A stretch of 64,000 nucleotides of DNA from Chimaeribacter coloradensis (GTDB taxonomy: Bacteria > Pseudomonadota > Gammaproteobacteria > Enterobacterales > Enterobacteriaceae): contig NZ_PJZH01000008.1 of NCBI RefSeq assembly GCF_002858715.1, positions 62,001 through 126,000 on the forward strand. Direction: 5' to 3'. The position numbers and the translations under genes are program-made. Shown here piece by piece: positions 26,708 through 36,429 of the stretch; positions within the stretch are counted from its first letter, which is position 1, and the number at the start of each line of letters is the position of its first letter. Under the pieces are notes generated by a model. That model ran no database searches. It saw nothing but the letters and a program-made list of their open reading frames with translations, and was not told where the DNA came from.

Positions 26708-26855
26708 TCAGCTTCCTTTTCAGCGTCCCCCGGCATTGTAACGCAAAATCCACCGTTGAAAAATGACCATTTCCGGTAAGGGATAACACCAGGCGCAGAA
26801 CGCCGATAATAAGCCCGGTGCCGCGTTGCGTAAATAGGATGATTTCCCTGAAAAA

Positions 26856-26964
26856 TAATCTGTAACCGGTATCAGATTAATCTTCTATCGGCACTGAAAA
26901 TAGGATTCATAGGTTTGAGTTATGGATCACAAAAGAAACAAAACGAATCTGTAACCGGTTGCAG
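26856..26964. promoter_or_regulatory. Divergent control region: two LacI-type operators and a CRP-like site
   Basis: The first operator (26856-26879, core CTGTAACCGGTATCAG) is an imperfect palindrome with TAATC flanks. The second (26949-26964) is CTGTAACCGGTTGCAG, symmetric except one pair. They are 89 bases apart, a distance suited to looping. Between them, at 26914-26933, TTTGAGTTATGGATCACAAA resembles a CRP site with one perfect TCACA half. No other gene or repeat is seen in this 301-base gap. Confidence 0.7.
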
Positions 26965-27008
26965 ACGCACGGCGTAAAGCGTACATAGTTAAAAAAACGG
27001 AGGATATC

Positions 27009-27329
27009 ATGATGAAAATTCTATTGTGCTGTTCCGCAGGTATGTCTACCAGTATGGTCGTGCAAAAAATGCAGAAAGCCGCGTCACAGCGGGGCGTGGA
27101 GGCGGAAATTAATGCCGTCGGCATGGAAGAGTTTACCCGTCACATCGCAGAGTATGACTGCTGCCTGCTCGGCCCGCAGATTAAATATAAGCTGGCGGAT
27201 TTCGAACGCGTTGCGCAGGAATATAAAAAACCGGTCGCCGTGATTAATACCATGGATTACGGCATGCTGAATGGGGAAAAGATCCTGACGTCAGCACTCG
27301 CCCTGATTGATGCCAATAAGGGGGCGTAA
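27009..27329 (+). CDS. PTS lactose/cellobiose-type IIB component
   Basis: This 106-aa cytoplasmic phosphotransfer protein accepts phosphate from IIA and passes it to the sugar bound by IIC. The active Cys lies in ILLCCSAGMSTSMVVQKMQ at the N terminus, the ChbB-like P-loop context of this family. GGAGG precedes the ATG. Its stop overlaps the IIC start as TAATG, so the three PTS subunits are made together. The set probably imports cellobiose or another beta-glucoside, judged by the two phospho-beta-glucosidases downstream. Confidence 0.94.
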   Translation: MMKILLCCSAGMSTSMVVQKMQKAASQRGVEAEINAVGMEEFTRHIAEYDCCLLGPQIKYKLADFERVAQEYKKPVAVINTMDYGMLNGEKILTSALALIDANKGA

Positions 27330-28645
27330 TGAGCACACTGGCTGATTCCTTATTTGGAGTGATTGAGAACCGCATCAGCCCCATTGCCGCGAAACTCTCT
27401 TCGCAGCGGCATGTGGTGGCGATTAAGGATGGCTTTATCGCCTCCATGCCTTTCCTGATTGTGGGTTCATTTATGTTGCTGTTCTCCCACCCGCCCTTCA
27501 GTGAAAACAGCCAGTGGGGCTTTGCCCAGTGGTGGCTGGGCATCATCAAACAGTATAACGACCAGCTGATGATGCCCTACAACATGACCATGGGCATCAT
27601 GTCGATCTTTATTACCGGTGCCATCGCCTACAACCTGGCACAAAGCTACAAGATGAACGGCCTGATGGCGGCACTGCTGTCGCTGATGGCCTTCCTGGTG
27701 GTGGCGTCGCCACAGAAAGATGGCACGCTCTCTGTGGCGTCCCTGGGCGGGGAAGGCATTTTCACCGCCATTCTGATCAGCCTCTACTGTACGGAAGTGA
27801 TGCACCTGCTGGTGAAGTTCAACATCGGCTTCAAATTGCCGGAGCAGGTGCCGCCGAAGATCCGGCAGTCGTTTGACCTGCTGATCCCGATTATGGTGAT
27901 TTTCCTGACCCTTTACCCGCTGAACCTGTTTATTGAGAACCACTTCGGACTGTTGATCCCTCAGGCGATTATGTCGGTGTTTGCGCCGATTATCTCCGCA
28001 GCGGACTCCCTGCCGGCGGTGTTGATTGCGGTGCTGCTCTGCCACCTGCTCTGGTTTGCCGGCATCCACGGTGCGGCGATTGTCGGCGGGATTTTGCAGG
28101 CATTCTGGCTGAGCAACCTGGGGCTGAACCAGGAGGCGTTAAACGCCGGCCAGGAGATCCCGAAAATCTTTATCGAACCGTTCTGGCAGTTCTTTATCAC
28201 CGTGGGCGGCTCGGGCGCCACCATGGGGCTGGTGATCCTCTACCTGCGCAGCCGTTCCGCGCACCTGCGTTCTATCGGCCGCCTCGGCTTTGTGCCGGGC
28301 CTGTTTAACATCAATGAGCCGATCATTTTTGGTTCGCCGGTGGTGATGAACCCGCTGCTGTTTATTCCGTTTATCACCACACCGCTGATCAACGCCGTGA
28401 TTGCCTGGACGGCCACCCGCACCGACCTGATCAACCATGTGATCGCCCTGGCCCCCTGGACCACTCCCGGCCCGATTGGCGCGGCCTGGTCAACAGGCTG
28501 GGACTGGCGCGCCGTGCTGCTGGTGGCGTTCCTGATCTGCTTATCCACGCTGATTTACTACCCGTTCTTCAAAATGTACGAACGCCAGCTGCTGGCACAA
28601 GAAGCTGAGATGGTGAATGAAAACCTGGTCGCGGAGGCGAAATGA
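27329..28645 (+). CDS. PTS lactose/cellobiose-family IIC permease
   Basis: This 438-aa inner-membrane permease of the Lac family has about ten hydrophobic segments and carries the sugar through the membrane with phosphorylation by IIB. Family-specific stretches are HVVAIKDGFIASMPFLIVGSF near the N terminus, LLWFAGIHGAAIVGGI, and the conserved FNINEPIIFGSPVVMNPLLFIPF with its NEP motif. It is coupled to IIB by TAATG and to IIA by ATGA. The substrate range is likely beta-glucosides, but chitobiose-like sugars belong to the same family. Confidence 0.95.
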   Translation: MSTLADSLFGVIENRISPIAAKLSSQRHVVAIKDGFIASMPFLIVGSFMLLFSHPPFSENSQWGFAQWWLGIIKQYNDQLMMPYNMTMGIMSIFITGAIAYNLAQSYKMNGLMAALLSLMAFLVVASPQKDGTLSVASLGGEGIFTAILISLYCTEVMHLLVKFNIGFKLPEQVPPKIRQSFDLLIPIMVIFLTLYPLNLFIENHFGLLIPQAIMSVFAPIISAADSLPAVLIAVLLCHLLWFAGIHGAAIVGGILQAFWLSNLGLNQEALNAGQEIPKIFIEPFWQFFITVGGSGATMGLVILYLRSRSAHLRSIGRLGFVPGLFNINEPIIFGSPVVMNPLLFIPFITTPLINAVIAWTATRTDLINHVIALAPWTTPGPIGAAWSTGWDWRAVLLVAFLICLSTLIYYPFFKMYERQLLAQEAEMVNENLVAEAK

Positions 28646-28986
28646 TGGAAGAGATGCAGGAACTGGAAAGCACGGTAATGGAGTTAATCATTCATGCCGG
28701 TGAGGCGCGTTCGGCCGCCATGCAGGCACTTCAGGCAGCAAGAAAACACCATTGGGCCGAGGCGGATGAGTACCTGGAAAACGCCAGCGCCGCCGCCCGC
28801 GAGGCCCATAAGATTCAGACAGCCCTGATCGGCGCGGATGAGGGCTGCGGCAAGATCGCCGTCAGCCTTATCCTCGTCCATGCGCAGGATCACCTGATGA
28901 ACGCGATGCTCTGCCGCGATCTGGTGGAAGAGCTGATCTACCTGCACCGCGAAGTGCAGGAACTGTCAAAAACCCAAACGCATTAA
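28642..28986 (+). CDS. PTS lactose/cellobiose-type IIA component
   Basis: This small helical IIA protein (114 aa) receives phosphate from HPr. The phosphorylatable His is in SLILVHAQDHLMNAM near the C terminus, the typical (V/I)HAQDHLM motif, and the Lac-IIA trimer pattern GEARSAAMQALQAAR is at the N terminus. It overlaps the IIC stop by 4 bp; a second ATG one codon on is equally possible. The order IIB-IIC-IIA differs from chbBCA only in what follows. Confidence 0.94.
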   Translation: MMEEMQELESTVMELIIHAGEARSAAMQALQAARKHHWAEADEYLENASAAAREAHKIQTALIGADEGCGKIAVSLILVHAQDHLMNAMLCRDLVEELIYLHREVQELSKTQTH

Positions 28987-30450
<1,464 letters not shown>

Positions 30451-30480
30451 AGCCTGTCAGCGGCCAGTAAGGAGCGGAGC

Positions 30481-31353
30481 ATGAAAATAGCAGCCTTTGA
30501 TATTGGCGGTACGTCGCTGAAAATGGGGATTGTGACCGGGCAAGGGGATATTCTGCACAAAGATAAAAAGGATATTCCCCACCGCTCCGGCGACGCCATT
30601 CTTGCAGGCATTCTGGGCTGGCTGAAACAGCACCCGGAATCTGAAGGCATCGCCATCAGCGTGCCCGGCTATATCAACCCGCACAGCGGCTTTATTACCA
30701 TGGGCGGCGCGATTCGTGATTTTGACCATTTCGATATCACCACCTGGCTGAAAAACAAGACCGGCCTGCCGGTCAGCGCGGAGAATGATGCGAACTGTGC
30801 GCTGCTGGCCGAACGCTGGCTGGGCCGCGCCCGGCAGATGGACAATTTCCTGATGATGACCATCGGCACCGGCATCGGCGGCGCGATCTTCTGTAACGGC
30901 GCACTGGTGAACGGCCACCGCTTCCGCGCGGGCGAGTTCGGTTACCTCCTCAGCGAACGCCCCGGCGGCGACCGGCTGATGAAGTCCACCATGAATGAGA
31001 CCTGCACGCTGACCGTCCTGCGCCGCCGCTACGCCAGCCAGGTCGGGAAAGCGCCGGAAGAGGTAACCGGCGAGGAGATCTTCGGCCTCTATGATCAGGG
31101 CGATGTGGTCTGCTGCCGCCTGGTGAACCAATTTATGCAGGACATCTGTTCGGGCATCCATAACCTCGCCCATATTTTCGACCCGGAATGTATTTTCCTC
31201 GGCGGCGGTATTACGGAGCGCCCGCAATTCCTGGAAGAAATTAACCAGCATCTGAAATGGTATAACCTCCCGGCCGAGGTAAAAGGCGCGCAGCACGGAA
31301 ACAGCGCCGGCCTTTTAGGGGCGGCACGGCACTATATTAACCAGCACACGTAA
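30481..31353 (+). CDS. ROK-family sugar kinase (beta-glucoside kinase-like)
   Basis: This 290-aa ROK kinase phosphorylates a sugar with ATP. The N-terminal phosphate-binding motif is AFDIGGTSLKMGIV, the sugar site includes SAENDANCALLAE with catalytic Asp, and the central GTGIGGAIFCNGALVNG plus GEFGYLL are family signatures. Unlike the usual CxCGxxGC zinc motif of many ROK proteins, I do not see it here, as in BglK-type members. It may phosphorylate free glucose or beta-glucosides left over from the GH1 and GH4 enzymes. A terminator follows, so it ends the first operon. Confidence 0.9.
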   Translation: MKIAAFDIGGTSLKMGIVTGQGDILHKDKKDIPHRSGDAILAGILGWLKQHPESEGIAISVPGYINPHSGFITMGGAIRDFDHFDITTWLKNKTGLPVSAENDANCALLAERWLGRARQMDNFLMMTIGTGIGGAIFCNGALVNGHRFRAGEFGYLLSERPGGDRLMKSTMNETCTLTVLRRRYASQVGKAPEEVTGEEIFGLYDQGDVVCCRLVNQFMQDICSGIHNLAHIFDPECIFLGGGITERPQFLEEINQHLKWYNLPAEVKGAQHGNSAGLLGAARHYINQHT

Positions 31354-31359
31354 CCTTTC

Positions 31360-31383
31360 CAGCCTGCCCGGCAGGCTGTTTTT
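31360..31383 (+). terminator. Rho-independent terminator after the ROK kinase
   Basis: The stem CAGCCTG / CAGGCTG with a CCCGG loop is followed by TTTTT, 6 bases after the kinase stop codon. Confidence 0.88.
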
Positions 31384-31488
31384 ATCTGTTTCGCCATGTT
31401 CAGGAAAATAGCATCCACCCGGTGAGGCGCACGGCTGCCCGGCGCGGCCGCGCCCTCACCTCACTGAAACCAAATGGAGTGATACCCT

Positions 31489-32898
31489 ATGTCAAATAAG
31501 ATCAAGATTGTCACCATCGGTGGGGGTTCCAGCTATACGCCGGAACTGATTGAAGGGCTTATCCTGCGCAAAGATCAATTACCGATTGCCGAGCTGTGGC
31601 TGGTTGATATTGACGATGGCGCCGAGAAGATGGAAATCGTCGGGAATATGGCGAAGCGGATGATCGCCGCGGCGAAGCTGGACTGGCAGGTGCATTTGAC
31701 GCTGGACCGCCGGGAAGCCCTGAAAAATGCGGACTACGTCACCACTCAGTTCCGCGTCGGCTTGCTGGATGCCCGCCTGAAAGATGAAGTGATCCCCCTG
31801 GCCAACGGCCTGATGGGCCAGGAGACCAATGGCGCGGGCGGTATTTTCAAAGCGTTCCGCACCATTCCGGTGATCCTCGGCATCATCGACGATATGCGCG
31901 AATTATGCCCCAATGCCTGGCTGGTGGATTTCACTAACCCGGCGGGGATGGTCACAGAAGCGGCGATTAAGTACGGCAAATGGGAGAAAACGGTCGGGCT
32001 GTGCAATGTGCCCTTCGGCCATATTACCCAGGCGTGCAAAGTACTGGGGAAAGAGGAGAAAGATCTCTACTTCAAATTTGCCGGGCTTAACCACTTCCAC
32101 TGGCACCGCGTCTGGGACCAGCAGGGCAATGAGCGCACCGCCGAGCTGATTGAGAAAATCTACTCGCCGGAGCAGCAGGAGAGAACCGACGAAGGGCTGA
32201 AAAACATCCACCAGATCCCGTTCCACTTTGACCAGGTGAAACATCTGGGCCTGCTGCCGTGCGGCTACCATCGCTACTACTACCTGCAGGAGCCGATGCT
32301 GGCCCACGCCATCGACGAATTCGAGCGCTACGAAACCCGCGCGGAGGTGGTGAAAAAAACCGAGGCACGCCTGTTTGAGCTGTATAAGGACGTTAACCTG
32401 AACTACAAACCTGAAGAGCTGAGCCAGCGCGGCGGCGCGCATTACAGCGACGCAGCCTGTGACCTGATTGCGTCTATCCAGAATAACAGCGGCAAACTGA
32501 TGGTGGTCTCCACCCGCAACAACGGTGCCATTGCTGACCTGCCGTTTGATTGCGTGGTAGAGATCACCGCCGCCATTACCTCACATGGCCCGGAGCCGCT
32601 GCGCTGGGGGGCGCTGCCACCTGCTGCCCGCGGGATGATCCAGTTAATGAAAGCGATGGAAGAGACGGTGATTGAAGCCGCCGTCACCGGCGATTACGGT
32701 GCTGCCCTGCACGCCTTCACCATCAACCCGCTTATCCCGGCGGGCGACACCGCGGTCAAGGTGCTGGATGAGCTGCTCTACGCGCACAAAGCGTACCTGC
32801 CGAAGTTTGCGGAGAAAATCGCGCAGATCGAACAGGAGAAGCCGGACGTCGTGGCGTTCGTCGATACCTTGCTCGCTGACCGGAAAGCCCATGCCTGA
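31489..32898 (+). CDS. 6-phospho-beta-glucosidase, glycoside hydrolase family 4
   Basis: This 469-aa GH4 enzyme uses NAD+ and a divalent metal to cleave phospho-glucosides by an oxidation-elimination route. The dinucleotide motif is KIVTIGGGSSYTPELIEG at the N terminus; metal ligands are Cys172 in GLCNVPFGH and His202 in LNHFHWHR; the substrate Asn lies in VDFTNPAG. The sequence GGILKAFRT-like GGIFKAFRTIPV and beta-type family features place it with LicH/CelF-like phospho-beta-glucosidases. It is separated from the PTS operon by a terminator, so it probably has its own promoter while remaining part of the same pathway. Confidence 0.93.
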   Translation: MSNKIKIVTIGGGSSYTPELIEGLILRKDQLPIAELWLVDIDDGAEKMEIVGNMAKRMIAAAKLDWQVHLTLDRREALKNADYVTTQFRVGLLDARLKDEVIPLANGLMGQETNGAGGIFKAFRTIPVILGIIDDMRELCPNAWLVDFTNPAGMVTEAAIKYGKWEKTVGLCNVPFGHITQACKVLGKEEKDLYFKFAGLNHFHWHRVWDQQGNERTAELIEKIYSPEQQERTDEGLKNIHQIPFHFDQVKHLGLLPCGYHRYYYLQEPMLAHAIDEFERYETRAEVVKKTEARLFELYKDVNLNYKPEELSQRGGAHYSDAACDLIASIQNNSGKLMVVSTRNNGAIADLPFDCVVEITAAITSHGPEPLRWGALPPAARGMIQLMKAMEETVIEAAVTGDYGAALHAFTINPLIPAGDTAVKVLDELLYAHKAYLPKFAEKIAQIEQEKPDVVAFVDTLLADRKAHA

Positions 32899-32911
32899 CG
32901 GCAGCCCTGCC

Positions 32912-32936
32912 CTGCCGCCTCCTCGTGAGGCGGCAG
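32912..32936. terminator. Hairpin in the convergent gap (GH4 / tautomerase)
   Basis: A perfect 10-bp stem (CTGCCGCCTC / GAGGCGGCAG, 5-nt loop) lies 13 bases after the GH4 stop and faces the tautomerase gene end. No T-run follows on either strand, so termination is less certain. Confidence 0.5.
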
Positions 32937-32949
32937 AACGCGCCCCCGG

Positions 32950-33141
32950 TTATTTTTTCCGCTCGCTGTAGAGCACGCCGCCGCGCGCCTTATTTTCCGC
33001 GTTGGTTTCGATAATCGAGACCACCACGCGATCCCTTTCAACCCCTAACGTCTCCACCACCGCTTCGGTGATGTTGACCATCAACGCTTTCTTTTGCGCG
33101 GCAGAACGGCCCTCTACCGCATACACCACAATCTCAGGCAT
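32950..33141 (-). CDS. 4-oxalocrotonate tautomerase-family protein
   Basis: This 63-aa small tautomerase shows the family layout: Met-Pro start, a beta-alpha-beta unit and Arg residues. I chose the ATG at 33141, giving MPEIVVYAVEGRSAAQKKAL, because Met removal then exposes the catalytic Pro1, and AGGGA sits 7 bases upstream; the ATG two codons earlier would bury the proline. Such enzymes interconvert enol and keto forms of small acids. It is the last gene of an operon with a cupin and an IPMDH-like dehydrogenase, with a 15-base gap to the latter. The natural substrate is not known. Confidence 0.85.
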   Translation of the reverse strand: MPEIVVYAVEGRSAAQKKALMVNITEAVVETLGVERDRVVVSIIETNAENKARGGVLYSERKK

Positions 33142-33156
33142 CGTCATTTCCCTGTT

Positions 33157-34227
33157 TTATTGGTGGATCTGCGCAATCACTGCCGCAGTAAACGCCCGGG
33201 TGCCGGTGCTGCCGCCCAGGTCACGGGTGCGGTGCGTGGGATCAGCCAGCACCTTTTCCACCGCGTGATGGAGGGTCGCGCCCGCCTCTGCCCAGACCGG
33301 CAGCGCTTTTTTCTCGCCCATCCATTCCAGCAGCATCGCGACGGAGAGGATCATCGAGGCCGGGTTGGCTTTGTCCTGATTCTGGATGTCCGGCGCGGAG
33401 CCGTGTTGCGCCTGGGCGCAGCACTGGTGGTCACCCGCCATCACCGAACCGGCCAGCCCCAGGCTGCCGGACAGCTCACTCGCCAGGTCAGAGAGGATGT
33501 CGCCATAGAAGTTGGTGGCCACCAGCACATCGAAGCGCTCCGGGTTGCGCACCAGATGCGCGGTGGAGGCATCCACCAGCAGATCGTCCAGTTCGACCTC
33601 CGGGAACGCTTTCGCCACATGGCGCACCGCTTCCAGGAACAGGCCATCCGTCATGTGGAAGCTGTTCGCCTTATGAATGGCCGTGACTTTTTTCCTGCGT
33701 TTGGCCGCCAGCTCAAAGGCGCGGCGGGCAATACGCTCAGAGCAGTGGCGGGTAATTTTACGGGTCGAGAGCGCCATGTCCGGCGTCGGCATCACCTCCC
33801 CCCAGCCGCGGGACATGTTGCGGTCGGGGTAAAAGCCCTCTGTCGCCTCTCGCATGATCACCAGATCCATGCTTTTGCCTTCCCGCAGGTTGCTGGGGAT
33901 ATAAGGGCGCGTCCGGGCCGGGCGCACATTGGCGTAGAGATCCAGCCCGACGCGGAACGCGCTGGAGACGTTGATGCCGCCTTTGTCAGGCGGGGGATAA
34001 TCGGCGTGGGAAATGGTGCCCAGCAGGATCCCCTCATAAGTGCGTGCGCTTTCCAGCAGCTCCGGGCGCAGCGTGGTGCCATATTTCTCCAGGCTGGCGA
34101 AGCCGATCTCCTGGTAGTCATACTCAATACCGAGGCCATGCTTTTTATCAACTTCTTTTAACACAGCGACGGCGGACTCAATGATTTCAGGGCCGATGCC
34201 ATCCCCCGGCAGAACGAGAAATTTCAT
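33157..34227 (-). CDS. Isocitrate/isopropylmalate/tartrate-type beta-decarboxylating dehydrogenase
   Basis: This 356-aa enzyme of the ICDH/IPMDH family oxidises a hydroxyacid of malate type with NAD(P)+ and decarboxylates the product. Family signatures are LVLPGDGIGPEIIESAV, the substrate loop LDLYANVRPARTRPY, the Lys-Asn-Phe-like HKANSF, the Asp-rich LLVDASTAHLV and NFYGDILSDLASELSGSLGLAGS metal site. It resembles tartrate dehydrogenase/D-malate decarboxylase-like proteins more than LeuB, but the AQAQHGSAPDIQ nucleotide site should be checked. Preceded by AAGGAAA. It is in an operon with a cupin and a tautomerase and divergent from a GntR regulator. Confidence 0.88.
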   Translation of the reverse strand: MKFLVLPGDGIGPEIIESAVAVLKEVDKKHGLGIEYDYQEIGFASLEKYGTTLRPELLESARTYEGILLGTISHADYPPPDKGGINVSSAFRVGLDLYANVRPARTRPYIPSNLREGKSMDLVIMREATEGFYPDRNMSRGWGEVMPTPDMALSTRKITRHCSERIARRAFELAAKRRKKVTAIHKANSFHMTDGLFLEAVRHVAKAFPEVELDDLLVDASTAHLVRNPERFDVLVATNFYGDILSDLASELSGSLGLAGSVMAGDHQCCAQAQHGSAPDIQNQDKANPASMILSVAMLLEWMGEKKALPVWAEAGATLHHAVEKVLADPTHRTRDLGGSTGTRAFTAAVIAQIHQ

Positions 34228-34255
34228 GACGTTTTCCTTACCTTACTCTGACGGA

Positions 34256-34669
34256 TTAACGTTTGTGTTCTGCCGCAACCGGCCGCGTTTCGCCGGTCTC
34301 AACCAGCGTGCGAGTGGCGTCCCGTGAGCCGTAGATCCACATGATCTTCATCGGCTCGGTCTCAGATGCGTTTCTGAACCGGTGGGGCACGCCCGCAGGG
34401 ATGAAGGTGACATCCTGCGGCCGGACAGCGAATTCCCGGCCATCAATATCAAAAATGGCATTGCCCTCCACCAGCAGCACGCTCTCTTCACAGTTATGGA
34501 AATGGAACGGGATCTTCGCCCCACCGGCGAACTCGGTATAACCGGTGATAAAGGCGCTGGCCCCCATGCCTGCCGTCACCAGCGGAGTGGTGCTGGCACC
34601 GCCGCCGCGGTCATACTTTTTGATATCCGCCGGGTGCAATAAATAGGCATTCGATTCAGTTTTCATCAT
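34256..34669 (-). CDS. Small cupin-domain protein
   Basis: This 137-aa cytoplasmic cupin has motif 1 as PFHFHNCEESVLLVEGNA (His, His, Glu) and motif 2 as VRPQDVTFIPAGVPHRF (His). The start is chosen at the ATG at 34669 because AAAGGA lies seven bases upstream; an upstream ATG directly abuts that ribosome site. It is first in an operon with the IPMDH-like dehydrogenase (28-base gap) and the tautomerase, suggesting a role in one pathway on a hydroxy- or oxo-acid. The enzymatic or binding function is unknown. Confidence 0.82.
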   Translation of the reverse strand: MMKTESNAYLLHPADIKKYDRGGGASTTPLVTAGMGASAFITGYTEFAGGAKIPFHFHNCEESVLLVEGNAIFDIDGREFAVRPQDVTFIPAGVPHRFRNASETEPMKIMWIYGSRDATRTLVETGETRPVAAEHKR

Positions 34670-34730
34670 GCGCATTCCTTTATCTGGCAAGAGGGCCCAT
34701 CACGCGCCTGGGTACGGTTACGGCCCTTTA

Positions 34731-34758
34731 ATGGTATATTGTTAAATCAAAGTACCAT
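34731..34758. promoter_or_regulatory. Candidate GntR operator between the cupin and GntR genes
   Basis: The gap between the two divergent genes holds the inverted half sites ATGGTA (34731-34736) and TACCAT (34753-34758), with a 16-base AT-rich spacer. This would suit a dimeric FCD-type regulator controlling both genes; the site was not tested further. Confidence 0.45.
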
Positions 34759-34889
34759 AAAAGAGTAACAGGAAAACGGACGCCGCCCCTTTTTGCTACC
34801 CGCATCACACCTGGGCCGTGGTAACAAATTTACGGATTTCACGCTCTCAGGGTAAAGTTGGCCATCTGCTATTCACAGGGTGAGCGGTT

Positions 34890-35759
34890 ATGCCCCAGAC
34901 GCTGTCAACGCAATTGGTTCAAAGCATTATTCACTACATAACCAGCCAGTCGCTGCCGGTCGGCGCACGTCTGCCGGAACGCGCCCTGGCTGAGCATCTC
35001 CGCGTCTCCCGCTCGCCGGTGCGCGCTGCCCTGGCCAAAATGGCTGACGACGCCCTGATCAGCCGCCACCCCGAAGGCGGCTATGTCGTGGCGGAAGGGG
35101 CGCTCGCCTGCCCGCCCTTTATCGAGCCGGTGAAAAGCAATGCCGATGAGATCTACTTCAGGATCGCTGATGACCGGCTCAACGGTGAGTTGCCGGAGAA
35201 GGTGACCGAGAACGAGCTGATGCGCCGTTACAGCGTCACGCGCAGCCTGCTGAATGACATTCTGATGCGCATCCACCATGAGGGGTGGATTGAGCGCCTG
35301 CCCGGCCACGGCTGGCTGTTCGCTGAGCCGATATCCTCCGGCAGTGCCTACAACGAGAGTTACCGTTTCCGGAAAATTATTGAGCCGGCAGGGATACTCG
35401 AACCCACCTTCCGGCTGGATGAGGCGCGTATCCTGCAATGCCGGGAAGAGCAGGCCTGGCTGTGCGACGGTGCCATCTTCTCCGTGACGCCCGCCCAGAT
35501 TTTTGATGCCAACGCCCGGCTCCATGAAGCTATCGCGGCCTGTTCCGGCAATATGTTTATCCTTGACGCCCTGCGCCGCCTGAACAGCGTGCGCCGCCTG
35601 ATGGAGTACACCAAAGCCGTGGACCGTGACCAGGCCCTGCGCCGCTGCAAAGAGCACCTGGTATTGATTAACCTGCTGCTGGAGGGCGAGCAGGAAGCAG
35701 CATCGGACTACATGCGGATGCACCTCTCTAACGCCTCGCGTGAGAAACAACTCAATTAG
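34890..35759 (+). CDS. GntR-family regulator with two winged helices and an FCD-like domain
   Basis: This 289-aa regulator has a GntR winged helix at the N terminus (SQSLPVGARLPERALAEHLRVSRSPVRAALAKM) and, unusually, a second one in the middle (PEKVTENELMRRYSVTRSLLNDILMRIHHEGWIERL), followed by an FCD-type helical ligand domain ending near residue 285. The same three-part layout is repeated in the regulator at 59.6-60.5 kb. It is divergent from the cupin/dehydrogenase/tautomerase operon and likely represses it until a hydroxyacid ligand is bound. The start is ATG at 34890; the upstream GGGTGAGCGG region is a fair ribosome site. Confidence 0.88.
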   Translation: MPQTLSTQLVQSIIHYITSQSLPVGARLPERALAEHLRVSRSPVRAALAKMADDALISRHPEGGYVVAEGALACPPFIEPVKSNADEIYFRIADDRLNGELPEKVTENELMRRYSVTRSLLNDILMRIHHEGWIERLPGHGWLFAEPISSGSAYNESYRFRKIIEPAGILEPTFRLDEARILQCREEQAWLCDGAIFSVTPAQIFDANARLHEAIAACSGNMFILDALRRLNSVRRLMEYTKAVDRDQALRRCKEHLVLINLLLEGEQEAASDYMRMHLSNASREKQLN

Positions 35760-36207
35760 AACCCGATGCATAAGGCGCAAGGGTCAGCCCCCTTCCGGGT
35801 CTTTGAGGTAACAAAAACCCTGAAACGCAAAACCTATTTTCTGATAGCGAGCGCAGGCACTTAACAGAACTGCCCCATCAGCGCCGGTCGTGAACGAAAA
35901 GGCGGCTTAGCACTATGCGGAGACGCATAGTGATGCTGGGTTTCAGGCAAAAAGTATGCTGTAACTAAAAACCTATTATGCACATAAATCGTGATATTTA
36001 CCGGGCAGGATAAAAGCGGCCGCGCAAATAGAGGGCGACATGACAACCCCCTGTTAACAATAAAGGCCTTTTGTACCGTGGCACTTCCGGTGGGCGTGGC
36101 CTGAAACAGGGTTCAGGCCGTTAAAATGAGGAATATGAGAACACACTACCCGCTTTTCGCGGGATCGCGGAAAACGGGTATACCCTTTTATCAATGAAAC
36201 ACACGGC
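35760..36207. other. Gene-free region with stem-loops
   Basis: No coding region is convincing here. At 35911-35932 there is a perfect 9-bp stem (CACTATGCG / CGCATAGTG) closed by a GAGA tetraloop, and at 36148-36179 an imperfect 14-bp inverted repeat (ACCCGCTTTTCGCG arm). These may be RNA 3' ends or unrecognised small RNAs; I have no further support. Confidence 0.4.
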
Positions 36208-36423
36208 TCAGTTATCGAGCCTCATATAGTGGGTATCTCCTACACACACGGCCATTGAGGTATCAAGCGTCATCTGTTTTATGTCCTCTTTACAGGCAGT
36301 AAGATCGTCATAGCCGCTGGGGTTCACTGCAATCATATGCCCGTTCCGTGACATAAGGCGCCAGTTCCATCGTTGGCGGGTGTCCTGATAGATATAAAAA
36401 TAGGCGAGTCCTGACTGCTTCAT
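36208..36423 (-). CDS. Small protein with DUF1508-like fold
   Basis: This 71-aa protein contains a single copy of the DUF1508 (YegP-type) pattern: an aromatic strand YFYIYQDTRQRWNWRLMSRNGHMIAVNPSGYDDLTACKEDI, as in YegP, which has two copies. The function of the domain is unknown. I start it at 36423, where TAAGG is well spaced; the ATG two codons earlier overlaps that ribosome site. It stands alone between two gaps. Confidence 0.65.
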   Translation of the reverse strand: MKQSGLAYFYIYQDTRQRWNWRLMSRNGHMIAVNPSGYDDLTACKEDIKQMTLDTSMAVCVGDTHYMRLDN

Positions 36424-36429
36424 AGCCAT

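Noticed and set aside
33094-34161. 355-codon open frame on the + strand
   Set aside because: It is antisense to the well-supported IPMDH-like dehydrogenase, is rich in His/Arg/Gln/Gly as GC-rich shadow frames are, and has no family match or ribosome site.
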